The translations under genes were made by a program, and so were the position numbers. Source: Clostridiaceae bacterium (GTDB taxonomy: Bacteria; Bacillota; Clostridia; Saccharofermentanales; Fastidiosipilaceae). Taken from it: a DNA stretch of 6,943 nt. Position 1 is the stretch's first letter, and each line of letters begins with the position of its first letter. The notes under the pieces were generated by a model. It did not search any database. It was not told the origin of the DNA and saw nothing but the letters and a program-made list of their open reading frames with translations. The stretch spans positions 1 through 6,943 of the forward strand of contig JAAZJE010000098.1 in NCBI GenBank assembly GCA_012800515.1, written 5' to 3'. Positions 1 through 6,622 of the stretch are shown here, in pieces.

Positions 1-1312
1 TATAGACCTGTTTTCCGTCGACGAAGGTCGCCAAAATCTCTCCGAATATCGGGTATCCTTCAAAAGGCGTGTTTTTTCCCTTTGAGACGAAGTCCGCCGC
101 GCGCACCACGTCTTTCCGGTTCGGATCAACTATCGTGAAATCGGCCGGACTGCCGACGGCGAGCGAGCCGCCGCTCAGCTTAAATATATCGGACGGTGTA
201 GTCGACATCAGCCGAACCAAATCCGACAAAGTCAGATGCCCTGCCTCCACAAGATAGGTGTAGCTCAGGGCAAAGGCGGTCTCCAGACCGGATATTCCCA
301 TGTTCGCTTCGGAGAACGGACGATTCTTCTCATCGGCATGATGCGGGGCGTGGTCGGTAGCGATTATATCGATTGTGCCGTCCTTAAGCCCCTCGATAAT
401 TGCCAGGCAATCCGTTTCGGAACGGAGAGGCGGATTGACCCGTGCCTGCGGATTAAAGTCGCGGCAGATCTCTTCCGTCAATATGAAATAGTGTGGACAT
501 GTCTCGCAGGTAACCGCAACCCCGCGCGCCTTAGCCTGTCTAATCAGTTCGACACTACGTGCCGTACTGATATGCGCCAGATGAATCGGCACTTGTGCAT
601 ATTCCGCAACCAGCAGATCACGTGCGACGATAATATCCTCAGCTATGGAGGGCTGACCTATCACGCCTAGGCTGGTCGAAACCCAACCTTCATTCATCGC
701 GCCGGGCATGCTCATGTCTTCGCAATGATCGATCAGCGGTAAGTCGAATTGATCGGCATAGCGCAGCGCCCGCAGGAGAATGTCCGCATTGGCCACCGTA
801 GCTCCGTCGTCGGAAAGCGCGACAACCCCCGCCTGCTTCATACTGCCCATTTCCGCCAGAGAATCACCCGCACGATCCTTAGTAACGGCACCGATCGGAT
901 AAATACGGCACAACGCCACATTGGCGGCTTTATGAACAATATAGCTTACGACTGTCGCGTTATCACAGCACGGCTTCGTATTCGGCATGCACATAACTGC
1001 GGTGAAGCCGCCGCGCACCGCCGCCCGGGAGCCGGATTCAATATCTTCCCGATACGTGAAACCCGGGTCGCGCAAATGACAATGCGCGTCGACCAGCCCC
1101 GGCAAAAGGAACAGCTCACTTGCACCGTCCGCAAAATCCGCCGCCGTCAAATCTATATCGTAGGGTCCGGCGAAAGGCTCGCTGATCCTGCCGTTCCGGA
1201 TATAAAGGCTCGCACTCCCCTCTCCGCCGTCCGCTTCCGCGGTTACAATACGCACCCCGCTGATCCGAGCCGTAAATTTGCTTTCCTTACGTGTCAAATC
1301 CGCAAACATCAT
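1..1312 (-). CDS. pyrC: Dihydroorotase, type I (3' end cut by window edge)
   Basis: Dihydroorotase catalyses the reversible cyclisation of N-carbamoyl-aspartate to dihydroorotate, the third step of de novo pyrimidine synthesis, in the cytoplasm. I translated 437 codons from the ATG at 1312; the frame is open to the left edge and ends within the usual C-terminal region of this 425-440 residue family, so little is missing. Metal-site motifs occur in order: the HCHLRDPG stretch with His77 and His79, MPNT near 109-112, SDDG with Asp168 (the bridging Asp that replaces the carboxylated lysine in type I enzymes), DHCED with His196, HISTARS with His247, and ATDHAPHH with Asp320. The start overlaps the pyrB stop as ATGA and has GGAGG six bases upstream. 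A second in-frame ATG at 1309 is an equally possible start. Last visible gene of the pyrR-pyrB-pyrC operon; no terminator is inside the window. Confidence 0.96.
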   Translation of the reverse strand, partial: MMFADLTRKESKFTARISGVRIVTAEADGGEGSASLYIRNGRISEPFAGPYDIDLTAADFADGASELFLLPGLVDAHCHLRDPGFTYREDIESGSRAAVRGGFTAVMCMPNTKPCCDNATVVSYIVHKAANVALCRIYPIGAVTKDRAGDSLAEMGSMKQAGVVALSDDGATVANADILLRALRYADQFDLPLIDHCEDMSMPGAMNEGWVSTSLGVIGQPSIAEDIIVARDLLVAEYAQVPIHLAHISTARSVELIRQAKARGVAVTCETCPHYFILTEEICRDFNPQARVNPPLRSETDCLAIIEGLKDGTIDIIATDHAPHHADEKNRPFSEANMGISGLETAFALSYTYLVEAGHLTLSDLVRLMSTTPSDIFKLSGGSLAVGSPADFTIVDPNRKDVVRAADFVSKGKNTPFEGYPIFGEILATFVDGKQVY

Positions 1313-2343
1313 ACTTCGCCTCCACCGATGATCCCGCTTTTCTGCGCATTGCGGCGAATGTTCAACAAATACAGTATGGCCATTCGTACCGCGATTCCGT
1401 TTGTCACCTGCTCCTCAATCACCGAAGCCGAGCAGTCATGCATCTCGGAGCTGATCTCCACGCCGCGATTGGCCGGTCCCGGATGCATAATGATCGCGTT
1501 CGGAGCCGCAAGAGCCAGCATGCTCGCATCGACGGAAAAGAAGCGGGCGTACTCCCCCGTAGAGGGAAATAACGAACGATTCTGCCGTTCGAGTTGCGGT
1601 CGCAGAGCCATAATCACCTGTGCCCCGGCACACGCCTCCCGACGATCGCGCATCACCGTCACATTACCCAATCGCTCAATCCCCTCCGGTAGCTGCTGCC
1701 GTGGTCCGGCCAGTCGAATTCGCGCGCCCATCTTCGTCAGACCGATAATATTACTCCTCGCCACCCGCGAGAACGAAACATCACCGACAATCGCTACTTC
1801 CAGGCCATCCAAGCTATCGAAATGCTCACGCATCGTGAACATATCCAAAAGAGCCTGCGTCGGATGTTCATCCATCCCGTCTCCTGCGTTAATAATCGAG
1901 GCCTGTACCTGTTTGGAAAGAAAATGCGGCACTCCCGACTGGTCATGGCGGATGATTATAAAATCAACTTCCATCGCGTCCAAAGTCCGAGCCGTGTCGT
2001 AGAGCGTCTCGCCTTTGCGCTCCGAGCTCGAGACCGTGCTGACCGTCGAAGTCACCGCACCGGTATATTTAGCTGCCAATTCAAAGGAAATCTTGGTCCG
2101 CGTACTGTTCTCATAGAACAGAATGATCACCGACTTCCCCTGCAGCCAGGCGATTTTCTTATGCCCGCCCAGCAGAGCCTGCTTCATCATCTGCGTCGTA
2201 TCCATAATCAGGTTCAATTCCGCCTGATTCAGTTGCTTCAATCCGAGCAAATCCTTGCTCGGCAGGTAGATCTGCTCCTGCTCCCTCCGACCGCCGAACA
2301 ATCCCCCGCGCGTCGCCGGAGCCGTATCCATCGCCTCACTCAT
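1309..2343 (-). CDS. pyrB: Aspartate carbamoyltransferase, catalytic subunit
   Basis: Aspartate transcarbamylase joins carbamoyl phosphate and aspartate to give N-carbamoyl-aspartate, the committed step of pyrimidine synthesis. The 344-residue product shows the carbamoyl-phosphate loop ENSTRT (78-83), KGETL (110-114, the loop that reaches into the neighbouring subunit's active site), RHDQ (132-135), HPTQ (160-163), and HPGPANRG (287-294). About 25 residues before the first conserved segment (YLPSKDLLGL) make it somewhat longer at the N terminus than the Bacillus enzyme. The ATG at 2343 is preferred because it forms a 4-base ATGA overlap with the pyrR stop and has GGAGGA nine bases upstream; Met5 is an alternative. 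No pyrI-like regulatory subunit gene lies between pyrB and pyrC, so feedback probably acts through PyrR on expression and not on a holoenzyme, although a pyrI elsewhere cannot be excluded. Confidence 0.97.
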   Translation of the reverse strand: MSEAMDTAPATRGGLFGGRREQEQIYLPSKDLLGLKQLNQAELNLIMDTTQMMKQALLGGHKKIAWLQGKSVIILFYENSTRTKISFELAAKYTGAVTSTVSTVSSSERKGETLYDTARTLDAMEVDFIIIRHDQSGVPHFLSKQVQASIINAGDGMDEHPTQALLDMFTMREHFDSLDGLEVAIVGDVSFSRVARSNIIGLTKMGARIRLAGPRQQLPEGIERLGNVTVMRDRREACAGAQVIMALRPQLERQNRSLFPSTGEYARFFSVDASMLALAAPNAIIMHPGPANRGVEISSEMHDCSASVIEEQVTNGIAVRMAILYLLNIRRNAQKSGIIGGGEV

Positions 2344-2936
2344 CGTACCAATTCCTCCAGAATCACCTGCTCCGTGCCGTCATACTCCTCCAGCATGACC
2401 TTGACCTGCTCCTGACGCGAAGTCGGAATATTCCGCCCGACATAATCCGGACGAATCGGCAACTCGCGATGTCCGCGATCAATCAGAACCGCCAACTGAA
2501 TCGCCGCCGGTCGCCCCAGATCAAAGAGCGCCTCAATCGCCGCCCGCACCGTTCGCCCGGTATAGAGAACATCGTCAACCAGAATGATCTTGCTACCGTG
2601 CACCGGAAAATTGATCTCCGTCTTCTTGACCACCGGCTGATCGTGGAGCAGACTCAAATCATCCCGGTAGAAAGTAATGTCCAGAATCCCGCACGGAAGG
2701 AGCCGCCCCTCAATCTCATAGAGTTTCTCGGCAATACGATGCGCCAGCGGCACTCCGCGTCTTTGAATTCCGGTAATAAATAAATTGTCCGAACCGCGAT
2801 TCCGCTCGATTATTTCGTGGGCAATCCTGACCAGAGCGCGATCAATCGCCGTAGCGTCCATAATATGCGCCTTGACAATGACGTTCGGTTTTTTACTGTC
2901 CAAGCTGTGAGTTCCCGGTATCGTACCTTCAACCAT
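2340..2936 (-). CDS. pyrR: PyrR, pyrimidine operon attenuation protein
   Basis: PyrR binds a conserved hairpin in pyr mRNA when UMP or UTP is abundant and so shuts down the operon; many homologues keep some uracil phosphoribosyltransferase activity. The 198-residue product matches family length (about 180) with a slightly long N terminus. Visible signatures are ALVRIAHEIIERN (34-46), the PRPP-binding loop VDDVLYTGRT (120-129), and the RNA-binding-family stretch LAVLIDRGHRELPIRPDYVGRNIPTS (148-173, in two pieces LAVLIDRGHR and PDYVGRNIPTS). I chose the ATG at 2936 because AAGGAGG (2952-2946) sits nine bases upstream and because residues upstream are not PyrR-like; the frame stays open up to 3023, but that part is leader RNA. 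It is the first gene of the operon and overlaps pyrB by four bases. Its own ribosome binding site is part of the attenuator hairpin, implying autoregulation. Confidence 0.96.
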   Translation of the reverse strand: MVEGTIPGTHSLDSKKPNVIVKAHIMDATAIDRALVRIAHEIIERNRGSDNLFITGIQRRGVPLAHRIAEKLYEIEGRLLPCGILDITFYRDDLSLLHDQPVVKKTEINFPVHGSKIILVDDVLYTGRTVRAAIEALFDLGRPAAIQLAVLIDRGHRELPIRPDYVGRNIPTSRQEQVKVMLEEYDGTEQVILEELVR

Positions 2937-2938
2937 AC

Positions 2939-2962
2939 AAAAAAACCTCCTTCCGCGGGAGG
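2939..2962 (-). terminator. pyr leader attenuator: terminator-like hairpin that covers the pyrR Shine-Dalgarno
   Basis: CCTCC (2962-2958) and GGAGG (2950-2946) form a five-pair G+C-rich stem, extendable by two G-U pairs, around the loop CGCGGAA, followed directly by seven T (2945-2939). That is an intrinsic terminator layout, though with a short stem. The 3' arm is the core of the pyrR ribosome binding site, and the pyrR ATG follows the T run by only two bases. Formation should therefore stop transcription, hide the ribosome binding site, or both. Confidence 0.78.
2946..2952 (-). promoter_or_regulatory. pyrR ribosome binding site, embedded in a hairpin
   Basis: AAGGAGG read on the minus strand, nine bases before the ATG at 2936. 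It fixes the pyrR start. Its last five bases are the 3' arm of the leader hairpin at 2962-2946, so the site should be hidden whenever that hairpin forms. Confidence 0.85.
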
Positions 2963-3021
2963 CCGACTCATCTGCGAAGGCGCACTTCACCTTCGAAGAA
3001 CACAGGGATCCTTTCAGCCTC
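2959..3021 (-). promoter_or_regulatory. Predicted antiterminator pairing of the pyr leader
   Basis: GAGGCTGA (3021-3014), the 3' part of the PyrR-binding hairpin, is complementary over eight pairs (one G-U) to TCGGCCTC (2966-2959), which contains most of the 5' arm of the downstream hairpin. The two structures exclude each other. Without PyrR, this pairing would free the ribosome binding site and prevent the terminator; with PyrR it would be blocked. Seen by hand pairing, not by energy calculation. Confidence 0.75.
2975..2995 (-). promoter_or_regulatory. Spacer hairpin in the pyr leader
   Basis: CGAAGGTG (2995-2988) pairs with CGCCTTCG (2982-2975) over eight pairs, one of them T-G, with a five-base loop AAGTG. 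It lies between the PyrR-binding hairpin and the terminator-like hairpin and can coexist with either the antiterminator or the terminator. It would bring the two antiterminator strands close together. Confidence 0.55.
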
Positions 3022-3042
3022 ACCGGACTGTCTTAAAAGATC
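3007..3042 (-). promoter_or_regulatory. PyrR-binding hairpin (anti-antiterminator) in the pyr leader
   Basis: On the minus strand AGTCCGGTGAGGCT (3029-3016) matches the known PyrR-binding consensus ARUCCNGNGAGGYU at every position. It folds as expected: AGUC and GGCU pair (one U-G) around the six-base loop CGGUGA. Below it, a lower stem of eight pairs joins GATCTTTT (3042-3035) with AAAGGATC (3014-3007), separated by an asymmetric internal loop with AAGAC on the 5' side and a single G on the 3' side, the shape known for this element. PyrR-UMP binding should stabilise it and block the antiterminator. Confidence 0.93.
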
Positions 3043-3048
3043 ATCGTA

Positions 3049-3077
3049 ATAATACACGCGCGACGACCGAGATGCAA
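3049..3077 (-). promoter_or_regulatory. Candidate promoter of the pyrR-pyrB-pyrC operon
   Basis: TTGCAT (3077-3072) and TATTAT (3054-3049) on the minus strand are separated by 17 bases. The -10 box matches the sigma-70/sigma-A consensus at five of six positions, the -35 box at three. Transcription from it would start near 3042, right at the first base of the PyrR-binding hairpin, giving a leader of about 105 bases. The fit to the leader is the main argument; the -35 match alone is weak. Confidence 0.45.
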
Positions 3078-3117
3078 GGCAGACAAATCACCCTAAACCA
3101 TCCGGGCATTCAATCTC

Positions 3118-3147
3118 TTGAACAGATCCGTCGGCATGCTTTAGAAT
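3118..3147 (+). promoter_or_regulatory. Candidate promoter of the nitrilase-phosphodiesterase fusion gene
   Basis: TTGAAC (3118-3123) and TAGAAT (3142-3147) with an 18-base spacer match the housekeeping promoter consensus at four and five of six positions. A start near 3153-3155 would leave about 30 bases of leader, containing the AAGGCGG ribosome-binding-like sequence (3168-3174) eight bases before the ATG at 3183. It would fire away from the pyr promoter across a short shared control region. Confidence 0.35.
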
Positions 3148-3182
3148 GCTCTTGACAGATAAAAAGAAAGGCGGATAAAGCG

Positions 3183-4790
3183 ATGAAAGTATGTGTCATT
3201 CAGCCGCGGTACCCTCACCGGGCAAAGGAACAGGAAGCACTGGTTAATTATCTGGTGGCGGAATTGGATTCCTGTGATGACAGCCTCGACTTGATCGTTC
3301 TGCCCGAGGCCTGCAACGGCATGAGCAGTGACGCCACTCTCGAAGCATTTCATAAAGGTGTCTCAATATATGGCGAGAAGTTATTGGCTAAGGCGGAAGA
3401 AACGGCCGTGCGGTGCAAGGCCGTCGTAGCGATCAATCTCTATCTAAAAAAAGACGATGAATTATTTAATGCCACCAGAGTATTCAGAGCCGACGGCTCC
3501 GTCGCGGGCGATTATCTGAAACAACACATTCCTTTCTCAGAGCGTAAAAAAGGCGTTTCATTCGCCTACAGTCAGAGATTCAGAGACGTGAACACGTTTA
3601 ATATTGACGGCGTGCGTTATGCCTTTCTCACATGCTATGACGGCTATTTCAACGAGTATGTGCAGCGAATTGCCGCCCTGAAGCCGGATATTATCGTTGT
3701 CTGCTCTTTACAAAGAGGAGAACGCCGGGATATCTTAGCCATACAAATGCAGAATATAGCTCTGGTCTGCAACGCTTTCGTTCTTCGTTCGGCGGTCAGC
3801 ATGGGAGATGAGGATCATGAGTTCGGTGGAGAATCCATGATCGTCGCGCCGAGCGGGAAAATAATATCTTCCATGGGACAAAAAACGGGGAAATTATGTG
3901 CCGATATTGACATTTCCGCCAAATATTCGCGTCCGAACACCTTCGGACAACCCCCAATTCCGAATAACCTTTTCATAGAGAACGGACGCACCCCGTGGGC
4001 CTATCGCGCCGCCGGTCCCGCCGTCCGTCCGGGCAATAAAGACCTGCCGTTTCCCCGCGTCTGCGCGCACCGCGGCTTCAATTCGGTTGCTCCGGAGAAC
4101 AGCCTCGCCGCGCTATCCCTGGCCGTGGGATTAGGCGCGGAGGAAATCGAGATCGACCTTTGGCCCTCCAAAGACGGCGAGTTGGTTGTTTGTCACGACG
4201 AAACCGTCGATCGAACCTCAAACGGCAGCGGCAGAATCGCCGATATGTATTGGGATGAAATAAAGAAACTCGACTCCGGCAGCTGGTTCTCCGAGCGTTA
4301 CGCGGGTATGCCCTTTTGCCGTCTCAAGGACGTTCTCCAACGCTTTTCCCGCCAAACAATCGTTAATATCCACATTAAGTCTTACGGCAAAAACAACGGG
4401 TACTACGACAGGGATATTTTCCGCAACATCGTCGCGGAAATATACAGGTATGACATGGAGAATCATGTATATATCGCCGGCGTGGAAGACGTTTTACGGA
4501 CGGCGGTTGAGATCGCGCCCGAGTTGCCGCGCGCGGCTTTGGACGGGACACGTGACCGCACACTAGTTAAGCTGGCCAGAGAATACGGATGCGAAAGAGT
4601 ACAACTGTTTCGAGGTTATTACGATGAAAGTATGATACAAGAGGCCAAAGAGCATGGTATTATCTGCAATCTTTTCTGGTGTGACGAACCCGGGGACGTC
4701 GAAAGACTGATCAACAGTGGGATTGACAACCTATTGGCAAACGATTTTCTCGCTGTTAAGAATGCCCTGGATAGGGTCCTCGACACCTAA
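3183..4790 (+). CDS. Two-domain hydrolase: nitrilase-superfamily domain fused to glycerophosphodiester phosphodiesterase domain
   Basis: The 535-residue product has two enzyme domains and no signal peptide or membrane segment, so it is probably cytoplasmic. Residues 1 to about 275 are a carbon-nitrogen hydrolase with the Glu-Lys-Cys triad: Glu42 in VLPEACN, Lys113 in DYLKQHI, and Cys151 in LTCYDGYF, with a GGESMIVAPSG segment at 215-225. Such enzymes cleave amides, nitriles or carbamoyl groups. After a Pro/Gly-rich linker, residues about 292-535 form a glycerophosphodiester phosphodiesterase TIM barrel: AHRG (295-298), APENS (303-307), EIEID with Glu323 and Asp325, VCHDE with His338, and a C-terminal GIDNLLANDF. 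These usually release sn-glycerol 3-phosphate and an alcohol. The third metal ligand, normally Glu in an NIEIK motif, is His397 in NIHIK. Substrates are unknown. The gene is a single frame, stands alone, diverges from pyrR and overlaps the ftsH end by four bases. From memory this pairing recurs in Firmicutes; I could not verify that. Confidence 0.9.
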   Translation: MKVCVIQPRYPHRAKEQEALVNYLVAELDSCDDSLDLIVLPEACNGMSSDATLEAFHKGVSIYGEKLLAKAEETAVRCKAVVAINLYLKKDDELFNATRVFRADGSVAGDYLKQHIPFSERKKGVSFAYSQRFRDVNTFNIDGVRYAFLTCYDGYFNEYVQRIAALKPDIIVVCSLQRGERRDILAIQMQNIALVCNAFVLRSAVSMGDEDHEFGGESMIVAPSGKIISSMGQKTGKLCADIDISAKYSRPNTFGQPPIPNNLFIENGRTPWAYRAAGPAVRPGNKDLPFPRVCAHRGFNSVAPENSLAALSLAVGLGAEEIEIDLWPSKDGELVVCHDETVDRTSNGSGRIADMYWDEIKKLDSGSWFSERYAGMPFCRLKDVLQRFSRQTIVNIHIKSYGKNNGYYDRDIFRNIVAEIYRYDMENHVYIAGVEDVLRTAVEIAPELPRAALDGTRDRTLVKLAREYGCERVQLFRGYYDESMIQEAKEHGIICNLFWCDEPGDVERLINSGIDNLLANDFLAVKNALDRVLDT

Positions 4791-6607
4791 CTTTCCAGTA
4801 TTTTCATAAACTCTTCGCCGGTAATCGTCTCCGTCTCCTTCAGGTAAGCCGCCAGCTTGTGCAGGACGTCCTCATTCTCTTTGAGAATACTGCGCGCCTT
4901 TTCCTGGGCCTCCTGAATAATCCTGCGGACTTCCTCATCGACTTTTTGCGCCGTGACCGGAGAACAATCCATGGTCTCGCCGCCGCCCAGATATCTATTC
5001 CCGCCGCTCGACAGACCCATCATGCCGAACTCATCACTCATACCGTATTTGGTCACCATACTCCGTGCCAGCTGCGTCATCTGCTCAATATCGTTGGCGG
5101 CGCCGGTGGTGATTTCATTGAACACGATCTCCTCGGCGGCGCGTCCGCCGGCTATGGTTGCCAGACGGTTTTCGGCTTCAGTCCGCGAAACAAGGTACTT
5201 ATCCTGCTCCTCTACCTGCATCGTATAGCCCAGGGCTCCCGATGTGCGCGGAATGATGGTAATTTTCTGCACCGGTGCGGAATGCGTCTGCATGGCGGCA
5301 ACCAGAGCGTGCCCTATCTCATGATAAGCGACGACCCTTTTCTCCTCATCGCTCATAATCGCGTTCTTCTTCTGTTGACCGGCAATAACCGTTTCAATCG
5401 CTTCCTCCAAATCTCCTTGTGTCACTGCTCGACGTCCCATTCGCACGGCACGCAACGCTCCCTCGTTGATGATATTGGCCAACTGCGCGCCCGAAGCGCC
5501 GGAAGTGGAACGCGCCAAGAGATGGAAATCTATTTCCCCTTCGAGCTTCACTTTCTTGGCATGAACTTTCAGTATGTCTATCCTTCCCTGGAGATCGGGC
5601 AATTCCATCGGTACCTGACGGTCAAAACGTCCCGGGCGAAGCAGGGCCGGGTCTAACACCTCCGGACGATTGGTGGCAGCCAGGATAATCACACCCTTAT
5701 TGGCACCAAAGCCGTCCATCTCAGTCAAGAGCTGATTCAGGGTCTGCTCACGCTCATCGTTAGTGCTGAGGCTGCCGTCCCGACTCTTGCCGATGGTATC
5801 AATTTCGTCAATGAAGACAATACAGGGGGCATTCTTCCCTGCCTGTTCAAACAGCTCACGAACCCTGGCCGCGCCGCGACCGACGAACATCTCAACAAAT
5901 TCCGAGCCGGCAATGGAGAAGAAAGGCACATTCGCCTCCCCGGCCACCGCTTTGGCAATCAACGTTTTTCCGGTGCCCGGCGGACCGACCAACAGTACGC
6001 CCTTGGGACATTTGGCACCTATTTCCTTGTACTTGAGGGGGTTCTCCAGATAGTCGATTATTTCCACCAGAGATTCCTTGGCCTCGTCCTGACCGGCGAC
6101 ATCGTCGAAGGTAATGCTACTCTCATCGGCTACATAGACCTTGGCGGTTTTTTTGCTACCGAAAGTCATTCCGGGCATATTGCCAATCTGCTTCATCATA
6201 TTGCGACGCAAGAAATATCCTATCAGTGCAAACATACCGATGGGCAGGATCCAACTGAGCAGAAAGGACAGAAGAGGATTTGGTTTACTGGGAATAACGG
6301 CACCGAACTGGACGCCCTTCTCTCTGAGAGTGGGAACTAGCGTCGGATCGTCAATGATGCCGGTCTTATAAACACGCGCTATTTCATCCTCTTCCGTTAT
6401 GTAGTTGATCTCCGAGGTCTGCAATTGCACCACCTTTACGATACCCTTGTCCAACGCATCCAGAAAATGCGAGTAACTGGCTTCCTGAACCCGCCTTTGT
6501 TGAAGAATAGGCATAAGGATAAAGTTGAATACCAGCATGAAAATCAGGACTGCACCGAAATACTTGGCCAATGTGACATTCGGTTTTTTGGGAGTTTGTT
6601 CGTTCAT
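4787..6607 (-). CDS. ftsH: FtsH, membrane-anchored ATP-dependent zinc protease
   Basis: FtsH is a hexameric AAA+ protease in the cytoplasmic membrane that unfolds and degrades damaged membrane proteins and short-lived regulators. The 606-residue product has the full layout: membrane segment 1 at about 14-35, an extracytoplasmic domain to about 110, membrane segment 2 at about 112-133, and an AAA+ module with Walker A GPPGTGKT (208-215), pore loop MFVGRGA (240-246), Walker B IVFIDEID (263-270) and a second region of homology with arginine fingers in LLRPGRFDR (322-330). The M41 peptidase has HEIGH (429-433) and the third zinc ligand Asp506 in ANDIE. A short coiled C-terminal tail follows. The ATG at 6607 is chosen for AAGGAGGG seven bases upstream; the frame extends 25 codons further without FtsH-like sequence. 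HEIGH replaces the more common HEAGH. Length is typical and nothing is missing. Confidence 0.97.
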   Translation of the reverse strand: MNEQTPKKPNVTLAKYFGAVLIFMLVFNFILMPILQQRRVQEASYSHFLDALDKGIVKVVQLQTSEINYITEEDEIARVYKTGIIDDPTLVPTLREKGVQFGAVIPSKPNPLLSFLLSWILPIGMFALIGYFLRRNMMKQIGNMPGMTFGSKKTAKVYVADESSITFDDVAGQDEAKESLVEIIDYLENPLKYKEIGAKCPKGVLLVGPPGTGKTLIAKAVAGEANVPFFSIAGSEFVEMFVGRGAARVRELFEQAGKNAPCIVFIDEIDTIGKSRDGSLSTNDEREQTLNQLLTEMDGFGANKGVIILAATNRPEVLDPALLRPGRFDRQVPMELPDLQGRIDILKVHAKKVKLEGEIDFHLLARSTSGASGAQLANIINEGALRAVRMGRRAVTQGDLEEAIETVIAGQQKKNAIMSDEEKRVVAYHEIGHALVAAMQTHSAPVQKITIIPRTSGALGYTMQVEEQDKYLVSRTEAENRLATIAGGRAAEEIVFNEITTGAANDIEQMTQLARSMVTKYGMSDEFGMMGLSSGGNRYLGGGETMDCSPVTAQKVDEEVRRIIQEAQEKARSILKENEDVLHKLAAYLKETETITGEEFMKILES

Positions 6608-6614
6608 TTTGTTA

Positions 6615-6622
6615 CCCTCCTT
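6615..6622 (-). promoter_or_regulatory. ftsH ribosome binding site
   Basis: AAGGAGGG on the minus strand, seven bases before the ATG at 6607. It decides between that start and the upstream in-frame ATG at 6682, which has no comparable site. Confidence 0.85.

Noticed and set aside
749..2002. A 417-codon open frame on the plus strand opposite pyrC and pyrB
   Set aside because: It lies entirely antisense to two well-supported genes, has no recognisable domain, is rich in Arg, Ser and Ile as expected for a G+C-biased complement, and crosses their junction. It is a shadow frame.
2937..3023. N-terminal extension of pyrR by 29 codons
   Set aside because: The bases are fully explained as the attenuator leader, the translated residues are not PyrR-like, and AAGGAGG points to the ATG at 2936.
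3152..3179. Perfect -35 box TTGACA (3152-3157) with GATAAA (3174-3179) as promoter for the fusion gene
   Set aside because: The start would fall at or just past the ATG at 3183, and the first downstream Met would remove the catalytic Glu42. It was kept only as a chance match; the pair at 3118-3147 fits better.
3900..4140. A G+C-rich stretch in the linker of the fusion gene as a sign of recent domain acquisition
   Set aside because: Hand counts gave about 67% G+C near 4021-4140 but values near 40-53% on both sides, including within the phosphodiesterase half, so there is no clean step at the domain border.
4859..5656. A 265-codon open frame on the plus strand inside ftsH
   Set aside because: It is antisense to the most conserved part of ftsH, with no domain and no ribosome binding site that I can see.
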